From the NCBI GenBank assembly GCA_001460835.1, contig CYKH01001744.1, forward strand, positions 1 through 46,516: 46,516 bases of DNA, given 5' to 3'. This document shows positions 8,328-17,560 of this stretch, one piece after another (positions within the stretch are counted from its first letter, which is position 1; the number at the start of each line of letters is the position of its first letter). The DNA is from Bodo saltans. Its lineage: Eukaryota; Euglenozoa; Kinetoplastea; Eubodonida; Bodonidae. The translations under genes and the position numbers were made by a program. The notes beneath the pieces were generated by a model. It was not told where the DNA came from, searched no databases, and worked only from the letters and a program-made list of their open reading frames with translations.

Positions 8328-11300
8328 ATGCATCGGGTAACGCTTGCAATTATTATTACGGTGGCCCATTGCTCGATCGTCGCAGTTGCACAGGCATTCT
8401 CCATCATCAATTGCAGCAACGTAACGATCCCTATCGTTCTTGCGCCACCACAACAATCAGTCCAAATTGTTAACTGCACGAGGCGGATCAACGTGACTGT
8501 GTCCTGTGGTGATAGCTTCGATCAACCACTTGCAGTTGAAGTTGTGGGAGGCATCACAGTGCCACAATTCAAACTGCTAGCATGTCCAAATTCCAACGGA
8601 ATTGCCGAGTTCAAAAATGTGATGTTTTCGCTTCGAGGTGTGCGGCAAGTAGCGCCAGTCAATTTTCTTACGACTTCGCTCTTTTCGTTCTCTCCTGCGC
8701 TTACCGTGGCAAACATTTCGATCATGGTTGTAGACTCAATTCTCATTTGGATCTCTCCAATAAATTCGCCGGTGCAAGGGTGGCTTGTTGTCACCGGGCA
8801 GCTAAGTGTTATGTACAACGTGAGTATCATTGTGCAGAAATCATCGCTGACGGTATCGGCACACGAAAGCCTCGTCACATTGGTGCAGGTGGTTTGCAAC
8901 TCCAGTCAGCTCATCACCATAATGTTTGAAAGCGCATCATTAGTGATTGCAACGAATGCCGTCAACTCATCGCGAAAGCAGAGTGTAGTTGATGTGGAGT
9001 TATTGTCGTCAAAGGAATTGATTATCGCCTTTGAAAGCGCACCAATGACGATAACTGTGAACGAAAGTGCGACATTTAATTTTCTCCGTGTGAAGGCAGT
9101 ACCCGGCTTTGGTGGGATTTTTTCCTCCAGTACTTTTATTGCGCATGGCGTTTCCCTTCTCGGACGCACAAACTCCAGCCTGGATATTTTCGCACTCACA
9201 TCCGATAACAAATTAATCTTTAGCAACGCGGTTGTCGTTGTGGAGAACAGCACGTTTGACATCGATATTACTGTTGGTGACTTTGTAGTGGCTTCAACAG
9301 CGGCTGATTCAACAGTATTCGTCATTTACTGTAGTGCTACAATACTCTCCAATGTCACATTACGTGTTTCAGCAGTAGCACTGCGAACCACCAAGAACCT
9401 GTTGATCACAAAGAAGGTGCCCTCATTCGCTGTGACGGATGTTGGAACCATTTCACCGTTGTACGTGCACTCCGAAGCCCAAAATAGCTCGTTCATCGTG
9501 AAGGACTCATCATTGCTCATTTTCGAAGAAGGCACTTACGTGGTTGCGCCGATGGCTAGCTTTGCATTACTTGGCATTACATTTGTGTATTTCGCGTACA
9601 GTTTCATCATGTTGATTGATGTCACAGCGACAAGCAGCAGACTGTTGGTGGCCAATTGCTCCATTGCCGTTTCCAGGTCAAACGTAGGAGCCATGGACCT
9701 TCTGCCGTCAGTGCAATCAGGCGTATTTTGCACGACCCTTAGTGCTGTGTTGCTGTCGAATGTCATTATTGACTCCAACGTGGCTGTCTCCAACACGTTT
9801 ATCTCCGTCCCAGGCGCGTACTTCTTCGACAATGCACTGGTGTCTGTTTGGTGGATGGTTGGCGGCGTCATCAGTGTCGCCCCCGGAAATTTTCTAAACA
9901 CTGAATTACCAGAAGTAGCAGCTTTCTTACAATCACTTAACGTGAACATAGATTTCAACAACTCTGTCATCTCTGTTGACACCGTCACGATCTCGGTTCC
10001 CTTCACCTCGATAGTGCCTGCAGCAAGCGACATAGGAGAGCTCCGCGTGCTCCTTGGACTAGTAAGTATCTGCGATGGATTTTCCGCGCACGTCACGATC
10101 CGACGGTCATCCATAACGCACCAAAGTCCGTCCACAGTTTCCGCAAGCGCAACGTCAAACTCTTTGTGTGTGGCCCCCTTCAGCCTTGGCCCCGTATCCC
10201 GCACACAAAACATATCCCTTTTCCTCGTCGACCTTGACCTCTCATCACTATCGCTGATCTGTGCCACTGCTCAAGTACAAATGTCTGGAATGCACGTGAC
10301 GTCATCAAATGTTTCCGTCATTGGCACTCGTAGTGTAGGCACTAGTAGCAACGATTCATCAACTAGTAGTAGTGAGTTGTGGAATGCCTTCCGCCTCGCC
10401 CCCACCAGCAGTCGGTACTCCACCACAGTTGCCATCAGCAATTGCAGCATTCACCTGAGCAACACATCCTTTACATCATATCGGAGTCTTTTTGGGAACA
10501 TAACAACCAGCCAAGAAGCAGTCGCGCTGACAACAACGAGTGGTGTCAAGAACCTTGCATTCGTCACCAACCCGATGAAGGTCATAGTAGCAAGCTGCAC
10601 ATCCAACCGATGGAACCGTAAGCCGCTCATGTACTCGAACATGCTAGTCGCTCCTGACGACGACTTCGGGCGGCAACAGACAATGAGTGACAATACAACT
10701 GCATTGGTGGTGGCGATGGCGGCGTTGGAAGGAAGTCAGTGGTGCACAATGGACGATCCGTCGTACAGTGTGACGGCGCTGCCACCTCCTCCTCCAATCG
10801 AAGCAAGAGTGGTGCCACTCTTCACGGTCGCCGCTGCATCGCGTGCCTCTAGTGCTGTGTCTGTTGTGCTTCTCCTGTCGGCGCTGACGTCGTCGTTCGT
10901 CAGCATCTCAGGTGCCCTGCCGCTCCTTCAAGGTGTCGTTGGGGGCCTTCGGCTTTCCGCTCGTTGCTCCTCCGTCACAGCAAACAGCAGCAGTAGCGCA
11001 AACGACGAGGATGACCCCAGCAATTACGTGGCGAATGATTATTCGGACAATCCTCTCTTGTTGCAGCTCCCCTCGTCGACCACCACCACCGTCGCCCCGA
11101 GCCTTAGTTATGCCACTGGAGCGCTCCTCGGTAACCTGCTGCTGCTTGTTGTTGTCGGTGTGATGTCCCACCTGCTCCTGCGAGTCAATCACTGGGCAGC
11201 ACACCCAAGTGACAGCCATCGCCAATTTCAGCATCTGCAACGTTTCTTCGGTGATCACGGGAGTCGCGAGCATTCTCAAAATGATGGGAAAACGTTGTCG

Positions 11301-12284
11301 TCCAGGTTGAAAAAGGTCATCATCCTCTGCTGCCAATATTTACCGACAGCTCCACTGCCGGCATCCTTCATGATTGTTCATGGGCTGCTGTTGCAGCCCA
11401 CCGTGGGAGCAGCAGTTGCATGCGTGGTAAGCAGCGATCGTGGTGCTATATCCGTCGCGCTCGCTGCGGTCGTTGGTGGCTTGTGGGCATCGACGCCGTG
11501 TCTATTTATATGGCTTTTGTGCGTGCGGCACTCACCGTTCCCGCTGGCGGCCATCGCTGCACCCCGGGTGAACATCAAACGCTTAAGATTGGTGCGTGTC
11601 GGGCGTCCGTTGGAGTGGTTCAGCGCAGAGCAAGAAGAGTGGGTGGCACCTTCAGCCGCATGTCGAAGCTTGAAAACTCAATGTGGGTCACTGTTCAAAC
11701 AGTTCCGTGGTGGGCGACATTGGTATTTCGGCATCGATGCGCTCCTTGGCGCTGCAACCGGTGCGGTGACGGGCGCTGCTCAGTCAGTCAGCAGCGCGAG
11801 TGCATGTGACGCCGCTGTGTGGGGGACTGCCAGTGTAGGCGCCATCGCAGTGGCGTCGCTTGTCACTTGCGCACTGCTGCGACCCCAAATAGTCCGAGGA
11901 GACTTTATCACCACCATTTCTATCGACGTGCTGGCGATTGTGGCAGAAGCGCTGCTCCTCGCTGGATATGGCAACGCCGCTGGCAACGTGTCGCTTGTGG
12001 CAACATCAGCAGCTCTCGTTCCCCTTGTGTGTGGGCTGCTGTGGGATGCGGTCTGTTGCGATCCACAATCAATGCGCCACGATGGTGTGAGGCCACTCGA
12101 CATGTCACGAGGCGAAAGGAATGACGCGATCGTTCACAGTGCAACGACCAGCGCAGAACGACGTCATCCAACGAATACGCAGCACCTCGTAGCGATGTCC
12201 ATTGACCCCATAGGCGAGCACCAAATGGTCGCCCTGCATGGCCTAGTCGAAGTCATTTGTCAGAAGAGCAATGTGTGTATTTGA
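8328..12284 (+). CDS. large secreted-repeat, multi-pass membrane protein
   Basis: No named family was recognised; the type resembles large membrane-associated proteins of bodonids. The start is the ATG at 8328 (a TTG codon precedes it). Residues about 1-24 (VTLAIIITVAHCSIVAVAQAF) form a signal peptide. Residues 25-820 are rich in S/T/V with many N-glycosylation sequons and regularly spaced short beta strands in repeated form (NVSIIVQKSSLTVSAHES, VVVENSTFDIDITVGDF), suggesting a right-handed beta-helix like pectin-lyase folds. Residues about 827-1243 carry hydrophobic stretches near 828-870, 925-950, 1010-1066, 1135-1184 and 1197-1243, probably six or more membrane passes. A hydrophilic tail of about 75 residues follows. 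A surface or lysosomal/contractile-membrane location is inferred. Confidence 0.8.
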   Translation: MHRVTLAIIITVAHCSIVAVAQAFSIINCSNVTIPIVLAPPQQSVQIVNCTRRINVTVSCGDSFDQPLAVEVVGGITVPQFKLLACPNSNGIAEFKNVMFSLRGVRQVAPVNFLTTSLFSFSPALTVANISIMVVDSILIWISPINSPVQGWLVVTGQLSVMYNVSIIVQKSSLTVSAHESLVTLVQVVCNSSQLITIMFESASLVIATNAVNSSRKQSVVDVELLSSKELIIAFESAPMTITVNESATFNFLRVKAVPGFGGIFSSSTFIAHGVSLLGRTNSSLDIFALTSDNKLIFSNAVVVVENSTFDIDITVGDFVVASTAADSTVFVIYCSATILSNVTLRVSAVALRTTKNLLITKKVPSFAVTDVGTISPLYVHSEAQNSSFIVKDSSLLIFEEGTYVVAPMASFALLGITFVYFAYSFIMLIDVTATSSRLLVANCSIAVSRSNVGAMDLLPSVQSGVFCTTLSAVLLSNVIIDSNVAVSNTFISVPGAYFFDNALVSVWWMVGGVISVAPGNFLNTELPEVAAFLQSLNVNIDFNNSVISVDTVTISVPFTSIVPAASDIGELRVLLGLVSICDGFSAHVTIRRSSITHQSPSTVSASATSNSLCVAPFSLGPVSRTQNISLFLVDLDLSSLSLICATAQVQMSGMHVTSSNVSVIGTRSVGTSSNDSSTSSSELWNAFRLAPTSSRYSTTVAISNCSIHLSNTSFTSYRSLFGNITTSQEAVALTTTSGVKNLAFVTNPMKVIVASCTSNRWNRKPLMYSNMLVAPDDDFGRQQTMSDNTTALVVAMAALEGSQWCTMDDPSYSVTALPPPPPIEARVVPLFTVAAASRASSAVSVVLLLSALTSSFVSISGALPLLQGVVGGLRLSARCSSVTANSSSSANDEDDPSNYVANDYSDNPLLLQLPSSTTTTVAPSLSYATGALLGNLLLLVVVGVMSHLLLRVNHWAAHPSDSHRQFQHLQRFFGDHGSREHSQNDGKTLSSRLKKVIILCCQYLPTAPLPASFMIVHGLLLQPTVGAAVACVVSSDRGAISVALAAVVGGLWASTPCLFIWLLCVRHSPFPLAAIAAPRVNIKRLRLVRVGRPLEWFSAEQEEWVAPSAACRSLKTQCGSLFKQFRGGRHWYFGIDALLGAATGAVTGAAQSVSSASACDAAVWGTASVGAIAVASLVTCALLRPQIVRGDFITTISIDVLAIVAEALLLAGYGNAAGNVSLVATSAALVPLVCGLLWDAVCCDPQSMRHDGVRPLDMSRGERNDAIVHSATTSAERRHPTNTQHLVAMSIDPIGEHQMVALHGLVEVICQKSNVCI

Positions 12285-12750
12285 CTGTTTGCTCTGGTAC
12301 CACCACTGTGAGTGTTATGGCTGCACGTTCCACCGAACTTAGGAACCCACTTTGCCGAAAGAGCGATGTGTGTTGGAACTTGTTGTGTTGTGTTTTGGGT
12401 TTTTTTTTTTTTTTAATGTGTTTTGTTGTTCGATTTTTTGTTAAGTTTGTTTGTTTGCTTCCGCAACCGTTCGCCTTACTTACTGCTCACTATTTCACTT
12501 TTTTTCAATTTCACCTCCCTCCATTTGGACTCTCCATCAACCGTGCTGCGATGCACTTTCCATTCACTCCGTACTTTGGAATAAGGAGGAAAGGGAATGC
12601 CGAATTGCAACGAAACGAATACTTCTGTGCTCACTATCTTTATTTCTTTCTGTTTTTTGCCCATATGTGTTCGTGTGAGATATGAGTTTTTTCCCCCATT
12701 TTCGGTCGCTACTCTCTGTTTCTGTCATTCCAACCATAATCTAACAAACT
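12285..12750. other. intergenic spacer
   Basis: A T-rich spacer including a pure T-run near 12400-12414. An apparent 142-codon frame (12257-12685) begins at TTG within the previous gene and is F/L/V-rich because of the T-runs, so it was not accepted. No other feature was seen. Confidence 0.5.
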
Positions 12751-12765
12751 CAATTTTTTCTTCAG
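12751..12765 (+). promoter_or_regulatory. predicted spliced-leader acceptor
   Basis: The sequence CAATTTTTTCTTCAG with AG at 12764-12765 is a textbook polypyrimidine-AG acceptor, 21 bases before the ATG at 12787. Confidence 0.6.
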
Positions 12766-12786
12766 AAGAAGAATTCATCTCAGTGA

Positions 12787-13395
12787 ATGTCAAGTGATCA
12801 TCATCAGCATGACGTCAGTTGTCAATGTGTTGCGAACAGCGGCATCGGCAGTTCTCCGTTTGCAGAAACGTTTGAACAGATGGCCTTCTCCAAATCGATG
12901 TCAGGGTTCCTCATCCGTGGTGCATCCCCTGCGCAAATTGCTGCATATGTTCGTGAGCATGCCCAACGCCTGCTCAAAACCACCACTGCGAAATCGGTGC
13001 TCACTATGGCAGAGATCACAGCCTTGCTTGTCAACGCACGCGATCCCTCTACTGGGTACACTGCGATCCATCACGCCACGAGGCCTCAGCAAACTGACCG
13101 ACTCCGCCACTGCGAACTGCTGATCTCGTTGGGGGCTGATCTGACGTTATCCACTCCGGCGATGGGATGGACGGCGCTTCACAGGGTTGTTGCCGGAGCC
13201 ACCGAGGCATCTGTCGACGAAGATGTCAAACTTGTGCACCTATTGGTCAATACTCTCAGCAAACGTGATGGAGATGATTCACAACGATGCTGTTGCGTCA
13301 AGGATGCTCAAGGTAACACCCCAGTGATGCTAGCGAGAAAATTGACATTTCATGGCAGCGATGCATTGCTAGCTGCCTTGAACGAAGCCTCGTAG
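12787..13395 (+). CDS. small ankyrin-repeat protein
   Basis: A 202-residue protein of unknown role. Residues about 1-70 are helical (TFEQMAFSKSMSGFLIRG, IAAYVREHAQRLLKTTT). Three ankyrin-type repeats follow: TGYTAIHHAT near residue 83, GWTALHRVVAGA near residue 122, and GNTPVMLARKLTFHG near residue 178. Each keeps the T-x-x-H or T-P core and a following helix with a GAD-like turn (LLISLGADLTL). There is no signal peptide or membrane segment, so it is probably a cytosolic protein-binding adaptor. The ATG is the first after a strong splice acceptor. The His-rich start (SSDHHQHD) is unusual but short. Confidence 0.85.
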   Translation: MSSDHHQHDVSCQCVANSGIGSSPFAETFEQMAFSKSMSGFLIRGASPAQIAAYVREHAQRLLKTTTAKSVLTMAEITALLVNARDPSTGYTAIHHATRPQQTDRLRHCELLISLGADLTLSTPAMGWTALHRVVAGATEASVDEDVKLVHLLVNTLSKRDGDDSQRCCCVKDAQGNTPVMLARKLTFHGSDALLAALNEAS

Positions 13396-13536
13396 CTTTT
13401 TACCCTCAGCAACATAGACGTAGTGTCGTAGTGATGTTGTTGTTGTTGATGCTTTGTGTGTGGTCTTGTTGCAAACCTCGAGAAACCTAACCGCGCATGT
13501 GGACTTGCCACCCATTCCTCTCTGTCTGTGCTCATC

Positions 13537-13568
13537 ACTTTTCTTTTTGATTCTTTTTTTGATGGGAG
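13537..13568 (+). promoter_or_regulatory. predicted spliced-leader acceptor
   Basis: A long T-rich tract (13537-13560) is followed by the first AG at 13567-13568. An ATG at 13562 lies before that AG and would be removed by splicing, leaving 13604 as the first ATG. Confidence 0.5.
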
Positions 13569-13603
13569 AGAAGGTCATTTGAGTGAAGGGGGCGTGAGCA
13601 GGG

Positions 13604-16600
13604 ATGTGTGGAATCAGTCTCATTATTGACGGCCTGCAGCAAGTGCGCGGTCTCCGCACCATTCCCAAACAACGTGAACCACAACTTGACGCACCTGCAG
13701 ACTGCCCCGGTCGCACCAAGGAGGAACTGGCACAGCAGCAGCTGCCTCCTCCAACGTGCAGTCGAACACAACAACAAAAACAAGCTGACGGTCGCCTTGA
13801 TGACGGAGTGCCACGTTTTTCGCCAATCAACCTTGATGCTCTTAAGGCATCTATTGGAAACAGAGGCCCAGACTGTACGACTACCCTACACAGCAGCAAC
13901 AACACAACAACTGGTGGTGGTGGTGGTGTGTCAATGACTGCCCGAGGCTCCGTACTGAGCCTCCGAAGAAGTCACCACGAGTTGGTCGCGCAACCACTTG
14001 TTGCGGAGGGAAGTTGTGGTGCATTATCACCATCATGCACATCGTCTGCGTCATCATCATCCTGGTTGTTATGGAATGGGGAAGTGTTTGGAGGCCACAC
14101 TGTGCTTGTGCCAGAAGACATGTGTGATACGACGTGTGTTCTCGCCAAGTTGCATGAGGGTGAATTAGCTGCTTCTGCCTCTGTGTCCTCCACATCACTC
14201 GGTTTGACGCATAATATGGCGGTGGAGGAATTCTTGCGCTACGCAAGGCTAGTGCTGGAGGGCATACACGGCCCCTACGCCGTGATCTACCATGCAGCGA
14301 CGCTTGGCATTGTTGTATTTGGGCGGGACCCAGTCGGTCGCCGAAGCCTTCTCGTTCACCGATCATCATCAGCATCGACGGCTGCTGCTGAACCTTGGCC
14401 CACCAGCGAAGGGCAACCGGACATATTACGAGAGCAGTGGATTATTTCTAGCGTCGCCGCCCCTCACGTTGGAGTCGAGGGGTTACACAACGACAACAAC
14501 AGTGGCAACGTTAGCACGTCGCCAGCACAACCCACCAGCCCAGCTCCTCCTAGCTCTGCAGCAGCAACACCTTCGCAGAAGTTTGTGAGCAGCAGTGCGT
14601 TTGATTACGTCCACACTGGCACGGAATACGGCTGCTGGTGGGAAGTGCCAACCGGCGGCTTGTACGCACTTTGTGTTGATGGTGGAAGAGAAGATGCGGG
14701 GAGGAAGGGTTCGAGATCTGGAGAAGAAGTACCAACAGCTGTGCAGGCTGCTGGAAGCACGTTTTTGCACATTCCATGGGAACACAGCGCAACATACGGC
14801 ACCCACCCCGTCCTGCGCGAAGAGTGCAGAGGCGCAGAAACAACGGAGTTGACCGCTTCTTCATCGGAGGTCGATGCGTTGCTAGAAGACATCGTCCATC
14901 GTGTTGGGTATGCGCTGAAACTGCCAGGGATCCCCACTGTTGGTGGTGCCCCAACTCGTGCCACCTCCTCGGATGATTCCTCTCCTGAGAGCTCGTGGAT
15001 GTACCTGAAGGCTCTGGCACATGCTGTGTGGATCCGTGTCGCAGCGCACACGACTGGTGTCTCTCAACAGCAGCAGCAACCAACAGCAACTCACGCGCCA
15101 CCACCGCCTATGGGCCTCTTGTTCAGCGGAGGTATCGATAGCACGATCCTTGCTGCACTCGCACATTACCTACTCCCTGTAGATGTTCCTATTGAACTCA
15201 TTAACGTTGCGTTTGGTGAATTCCCTGAGCAAACCCCTGATAGAATTGGTTGCGTGCTGGCAATGCATGAGCTTCTCGGCCTCCCACAACCACAACAACA
15301 ACAGCCCCCCACGACGCGACGACAGCGGGAGTGGCGGCTAGTCCTTGTTGACGCATCTGCTGAGGATGCTCGCGCCGCCCAGGCCCACGTGTTGGACCTC
15401 ATTTACCCTCGCACGTCTGTGATGGACCTTAACATTGGCACGGCGCTGTGGTTCGCGTCAAGAGGAATCGGCAAGGTGCTCACAATGGCAACGCCTTCTG
15501 ATTCCATTGGAGTTGCAGATCAGTCACTGCTACACAACAACGGCAATGGAGTGCAAAGCGGATTTGTTCACAACAAGCACCTTCGCATCGCTCGCTCTTC
15601 AGAGAATGCTACCACCACAACAACAACACCAGCCACCAACGGTGATCTTCGCGAAGGACATGAGTCACCTAAGCGTCCTCGTGACGATGCCAACCACCAC
15701 TCATTTCAAGCCCTCATTGATGTTCTTGTGCAAGAAGGGTTCGACGGCAACGGCAACGACGGTGGCCGTGTCCTCCTGTCCACTCTTGGCAAGGAGTACG
15801 GGGAAACCCTCACACCTGCGTGGCGGGCCCTGGGGTACAAGAAGCTTGGACAGTACTTAAACGACGCTTCATGCGCAGGTGTGGTGTATTTTGGTGGAGG
15901 TGCAACGAGCAAATACGTGTCTCTAAAACGGGAAGACGACATTGAGCGAGCAAAGGCTCGCGTGGCGGCAGGCCGCGTGGCCTCACTATTTCCGTTTCTT
16001 GTCGAAAAGGCACCACAACTCCAGGAGCAGCGGGGCGAGGAGGACTGTGGCAGTAGTGGTAGTGCCGCCTCACTCATTGCACTGCCGACGTATCAAGCAA
16101 CGTCGCGTGTGCTCCTTCTTGGCATGGGGGCTGATGAATCCCTTGGTGGGTACATGCGATACCGCCGAACATTTGAACGGGAGGGGCTTCCTGGCTTGAC
16201 GTCGGAGATGCAGCGAGACTTTTCTCGTTTGTGGACGAGAAACCTCGGCCGCGATGACCGAGTTGTTGCGGACCATGGACGCGAGGGGCGCTTTCCGTTC
16301 TTGGCGGAGGAGGTGTTCCACGCCCTCACTGTCATTGTCAACATGAAAAACGACGGCGACACTTCGACCACCGCCACTGATGCCGACGTGCAACTGAGTC
16401 GGCTGAGTGAAGTCGTGGACGTTTCATTGGCAGAGGGCGTCGGAGACAAAAAACTTCTTCGCACGTGTGCTCGTATGTTGGGGCTCAGAGATGTTTCTAA
16501 GCTCCAAAAGCGGGCGATACAGTTTGGCACAAGAATCGCGGATAGAAAGTTGCAAGGCAACGCACCGCTGCAGCATGCTTTGCAAGGCGCCAAGCGACCG

Positions 16601-16618
16601 CGAGAAACTCAAGAATGA
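13604..16618 (+). CDS. ASNSD1: ASNSD1-type asparagine synthetase-like protein with inserted LOTUS-like domain
   Basis: The family is class II glutamine amidotransferase plus ATP-dependent asparagine-synthetase fold; the reaction of ASNSD1 members is not firmly known. MCGISLII gives the catalytic-type Cys2. NRGPD and LWNGEVFGG (around residue 157) continue the glutaminase half. FGRDPVGRRSLL matches ASNSD1. The synthetase half has the ATP loop LLFSGGIDST (S508-T514), ALWFASRGIG (about 614-623), LLLGMGADESLGGYMRYRR (from about 837), NLGRDDRVVADHGREGRFPF and KRAIQFGTRIA, a block order typical of ASNSD1 rather than AsnB. The protein has 1004 residues against about 640 in humans, because of Q/S/T-rich insertions and a block of about 200 residues between ASRGIG and GMGADE. 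Part of that block resembles a LOTUS domain. The start is certain because Cys2 must be exposed. Confidence 0.93.
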   Translation: MCGISLIIDGLQQVRGLRTIPKQREPQLDAPADCPGRTKEELAQQQLPPPTCSRTQQQKQADGRLDDGVPRFSPINLDALKASIGNRGPDCTTTLHSSNNTTTGGGGGVSMTARGSVLSLRRSHHELVAQPLVAEGSCGALSPSCTSSASSSSWLLWNGEVFGGHTVLVPEDMCDTTCVLAKLHEGELAASASVSSTSLGLTHNMAVEEFLRYARLVLEGIHGPYAVIYHAATLGIVVFGRDPVGRRSLLVHRSSSASTAAAEPWPTSEGQPDILREQWIISSVAAPHVGVEGLHNDNNSGNVSTSPAQPTSPAPPSSAAATPSQKFVSSSAFDYVHTGTEYGCWWEVPTGGLYALCVDGGREDAGRKGSRSGEEVPTAVQAAGSTFLHIPWEHSATYGTHPVLREECRGAETTELTASSSEVDALLEDIVHRVGYALKLPGIPTVGGAPTRATSSDDSSPESSWMYLKALAHAVWIRVAAHTTGVSQQQQQPTATHAPPPPMGLLFSGGIDSTILAALAHYLLPVDVPIELINVAFGEFPEQTPDRIGCVLAMHELLGLPQPQQQQPPTTRRQREWRLVLVDASAEDARAAQAHVLDLIYPRTSVMDLNIGTALWFASRGIGKVLTMATPSDSIGVADQSLLHNNGNGVQSGFVHNKHLRIARSSENATTTTTTPATNGDLREGHESPKRPRDDANHHSFQALIDVLVQEGFDGNGNDGGRVLLSTLGKEYGETLTPAWRALGYKKLGQYLNDASCAGVVYFGGGATSKYVSLKREDDIERAKARVAAGRVASLFPFLVEKAPQLQEQRGEEDCGSSGSAASLIALPTYQATSRVLLLGMGADESLGGYMRYRRTFEREGLPGLTSEMQRDFSRLWTRNLGRDDRVVADHGREGRFPFLAEEVFHALTVIVNMKNDGDTSTTATDADVQLSRLSEVVDVSLAEGVGDKKLLRTCARMLGLRDVSKLQKRAIQFGTRIADRKLQGNAPLQHALQGAKRPRETQE
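15701..15931 (+). other. LOTUS/OST-HTH-like domain inserted in the synthetase fold (residues about 700-776)
   Basis: The segment begins FQALIDVLVQEG and continues with GGRVLLSTLGKEYGE, PAWRALGYKKLGQYLN and ends KYVSLKRE. This reproduces the LOTUS pattern: a first helix, a 'hydrophobic-S-x-LG' helix, then Y/LGYKKL-x-x-L, and a final beta hairpin ending in a V-x-L strand. LOTUS domains bind RNA or DEAD-box helicases in other eukaryotes. The assignment is by eye. Confidence 0.55.
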
Positions 16619-16881
16619 AGTTTCTGACATAAGATGTGCGCGAAGAACAGTTACTCCTTTTCTTAAATTTGTATTGTCACGCTGTCTTGTTCACGTTCAT
16701 CTGAACCGCAAATGAAAATTGTTCTTAAGGTTTCGTTTGTTTTTCTTGTGCATCGTTGCTTTGTCGAAGAACAGATTATTTGCTTTTCGTTGTCAGTAGC
16801 AGTGAAGCTCGACCAATGGGTGGCAGCGGAACAGATTGGAGTGTCATGGCGAAACCCTAAACCCTAACATTTTGCTTTATT
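16619..16881. other. intergenic spacer
   Basis: No coding frame with an ATG and plausible composition was seen. The spacer contains the telomere-like stretch at 16852-16868 just before the duplicated block that starts at 16882. Confidence 0.5.
16852..16868. repeat. short interstitial telomere-like motif
   Basis: The sequence AAACCCTAAACCCTAAC is just over two units of CCCTAAA, or TTTAGGG on the other strand. Kinetoplastid telomeres are TTAGGG, so this is similar but one base longer per unit. It is only 17 bases long and sits 14 bases before a duplicated block. Confidence 0.5.
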
Positions 16882-17030
16882 GTGGCGCTTCCCTTTCTAA
16901 ACTATGTGAAACTTTGCTTTACTTTTCGCATCAAACTGGCCCCCACTGAATCTCTCGTGTTGTTACAATGGTGTTGTGGTGTCACCAAGGAAAGCTAACG
17001 AATTATTTATGTTGCATTGGTCGACGTTGC
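16882..17030 (+). repeat. direct repeat, copy 1 (5' flank and gene start)
   Basis: This block is nearly identical to 17438-17592, offset by 556-562 bases. The copies share the 5' flank, the splice region and the first codons of a gene. Copy 1 has a shorter pyrimidine tract (a 7-base run is missing) and reads TTGTTACAATGG where copy 2 reads TTGTTGCAGTGG, so the acceptor AG is lost. Confidence 0.9.
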
Positions 17031-17560
17031 CCCCGTTTGCGTTGTCGGTGTTGGTTCACCAAAGACGTTACATGTCGATGCTGATGCATTCCGCAGCAAC
17101 TGCGAATACACTAGGGAATCGGTTTTCAAAGAGAGGTGCTAAAATAATACCACCACCGGGACAAGGCGGCAGTCAAGAAACAACCGGGGCAGCTAATAAA
17201 TGGCGTGCTAATGAATTTGGGAGTGATGTACTGCTGCCGTCAGTTGGGAGTGAAACGAGGCACGCATGCGACGCATCCATCAGCAGCGGCGCTCACATAC
17301 CTCGTGCATTGCCGCAACCAACATCATCGCCGCACCCTCCTCCGTCTCTGCTAATGGTGTGGTATTTCCACGTCGTGCGCCCAGTACTTACAGCCAACGT
17401 ACCTCTTCCGCTTAAGATTCTCGGTTTGTGGTTGAAGGTGGCGCTTCCCTTTCTAAACTATGTGAAACTTAGCTTTACTTTTCGCATCAAACTGGCCCCC
17501 ACTGATTTTTTGTCTCTCGTGTTGTTGCAGTGGCGTTGTGGTGTCACCAAGAAAAGCTAA
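17009..17560 (+). pseudogene. truncated 5' gene copy with mitochondrial-type N-terminus
   Basis: From the ATG at 17009 the frame encodes a start of the mitochondrial-presequence type (MLHWSTLPPFALSVLVHQRR, then YMSMLMHSAATANTLGNRFSK), followed by a polar G/S/P-rich region. It then runs on into the second copy of the repeated 5' flank (17438 onwards) and stops at 17558-17560 just before the start of copy 2. The last 40 or so codons therefore read through repeated non-coding flank. Together with the lost splice-acceptor AG upstream, this suggests a 5' fragment left by a tandem duplication, though a misassembly beside the gap would look the same. No family was recognised. The intact gene would be the copy starting at 17571. 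Confidence 0.55.

Noticed and set aside
12257-12685. 142-codon + strand frame after the large membrane protein
   Set aside because: It starts with TTG inside the previous gene and its hydrophobic composition comes from T-runs of the spacer and splice tract.
13881-14375. Minus-strand frame rich in His and Met
   Set aside because: Antisense of Q/S-rich inserts in ASNSD1; no independent start or splice signal was seen.
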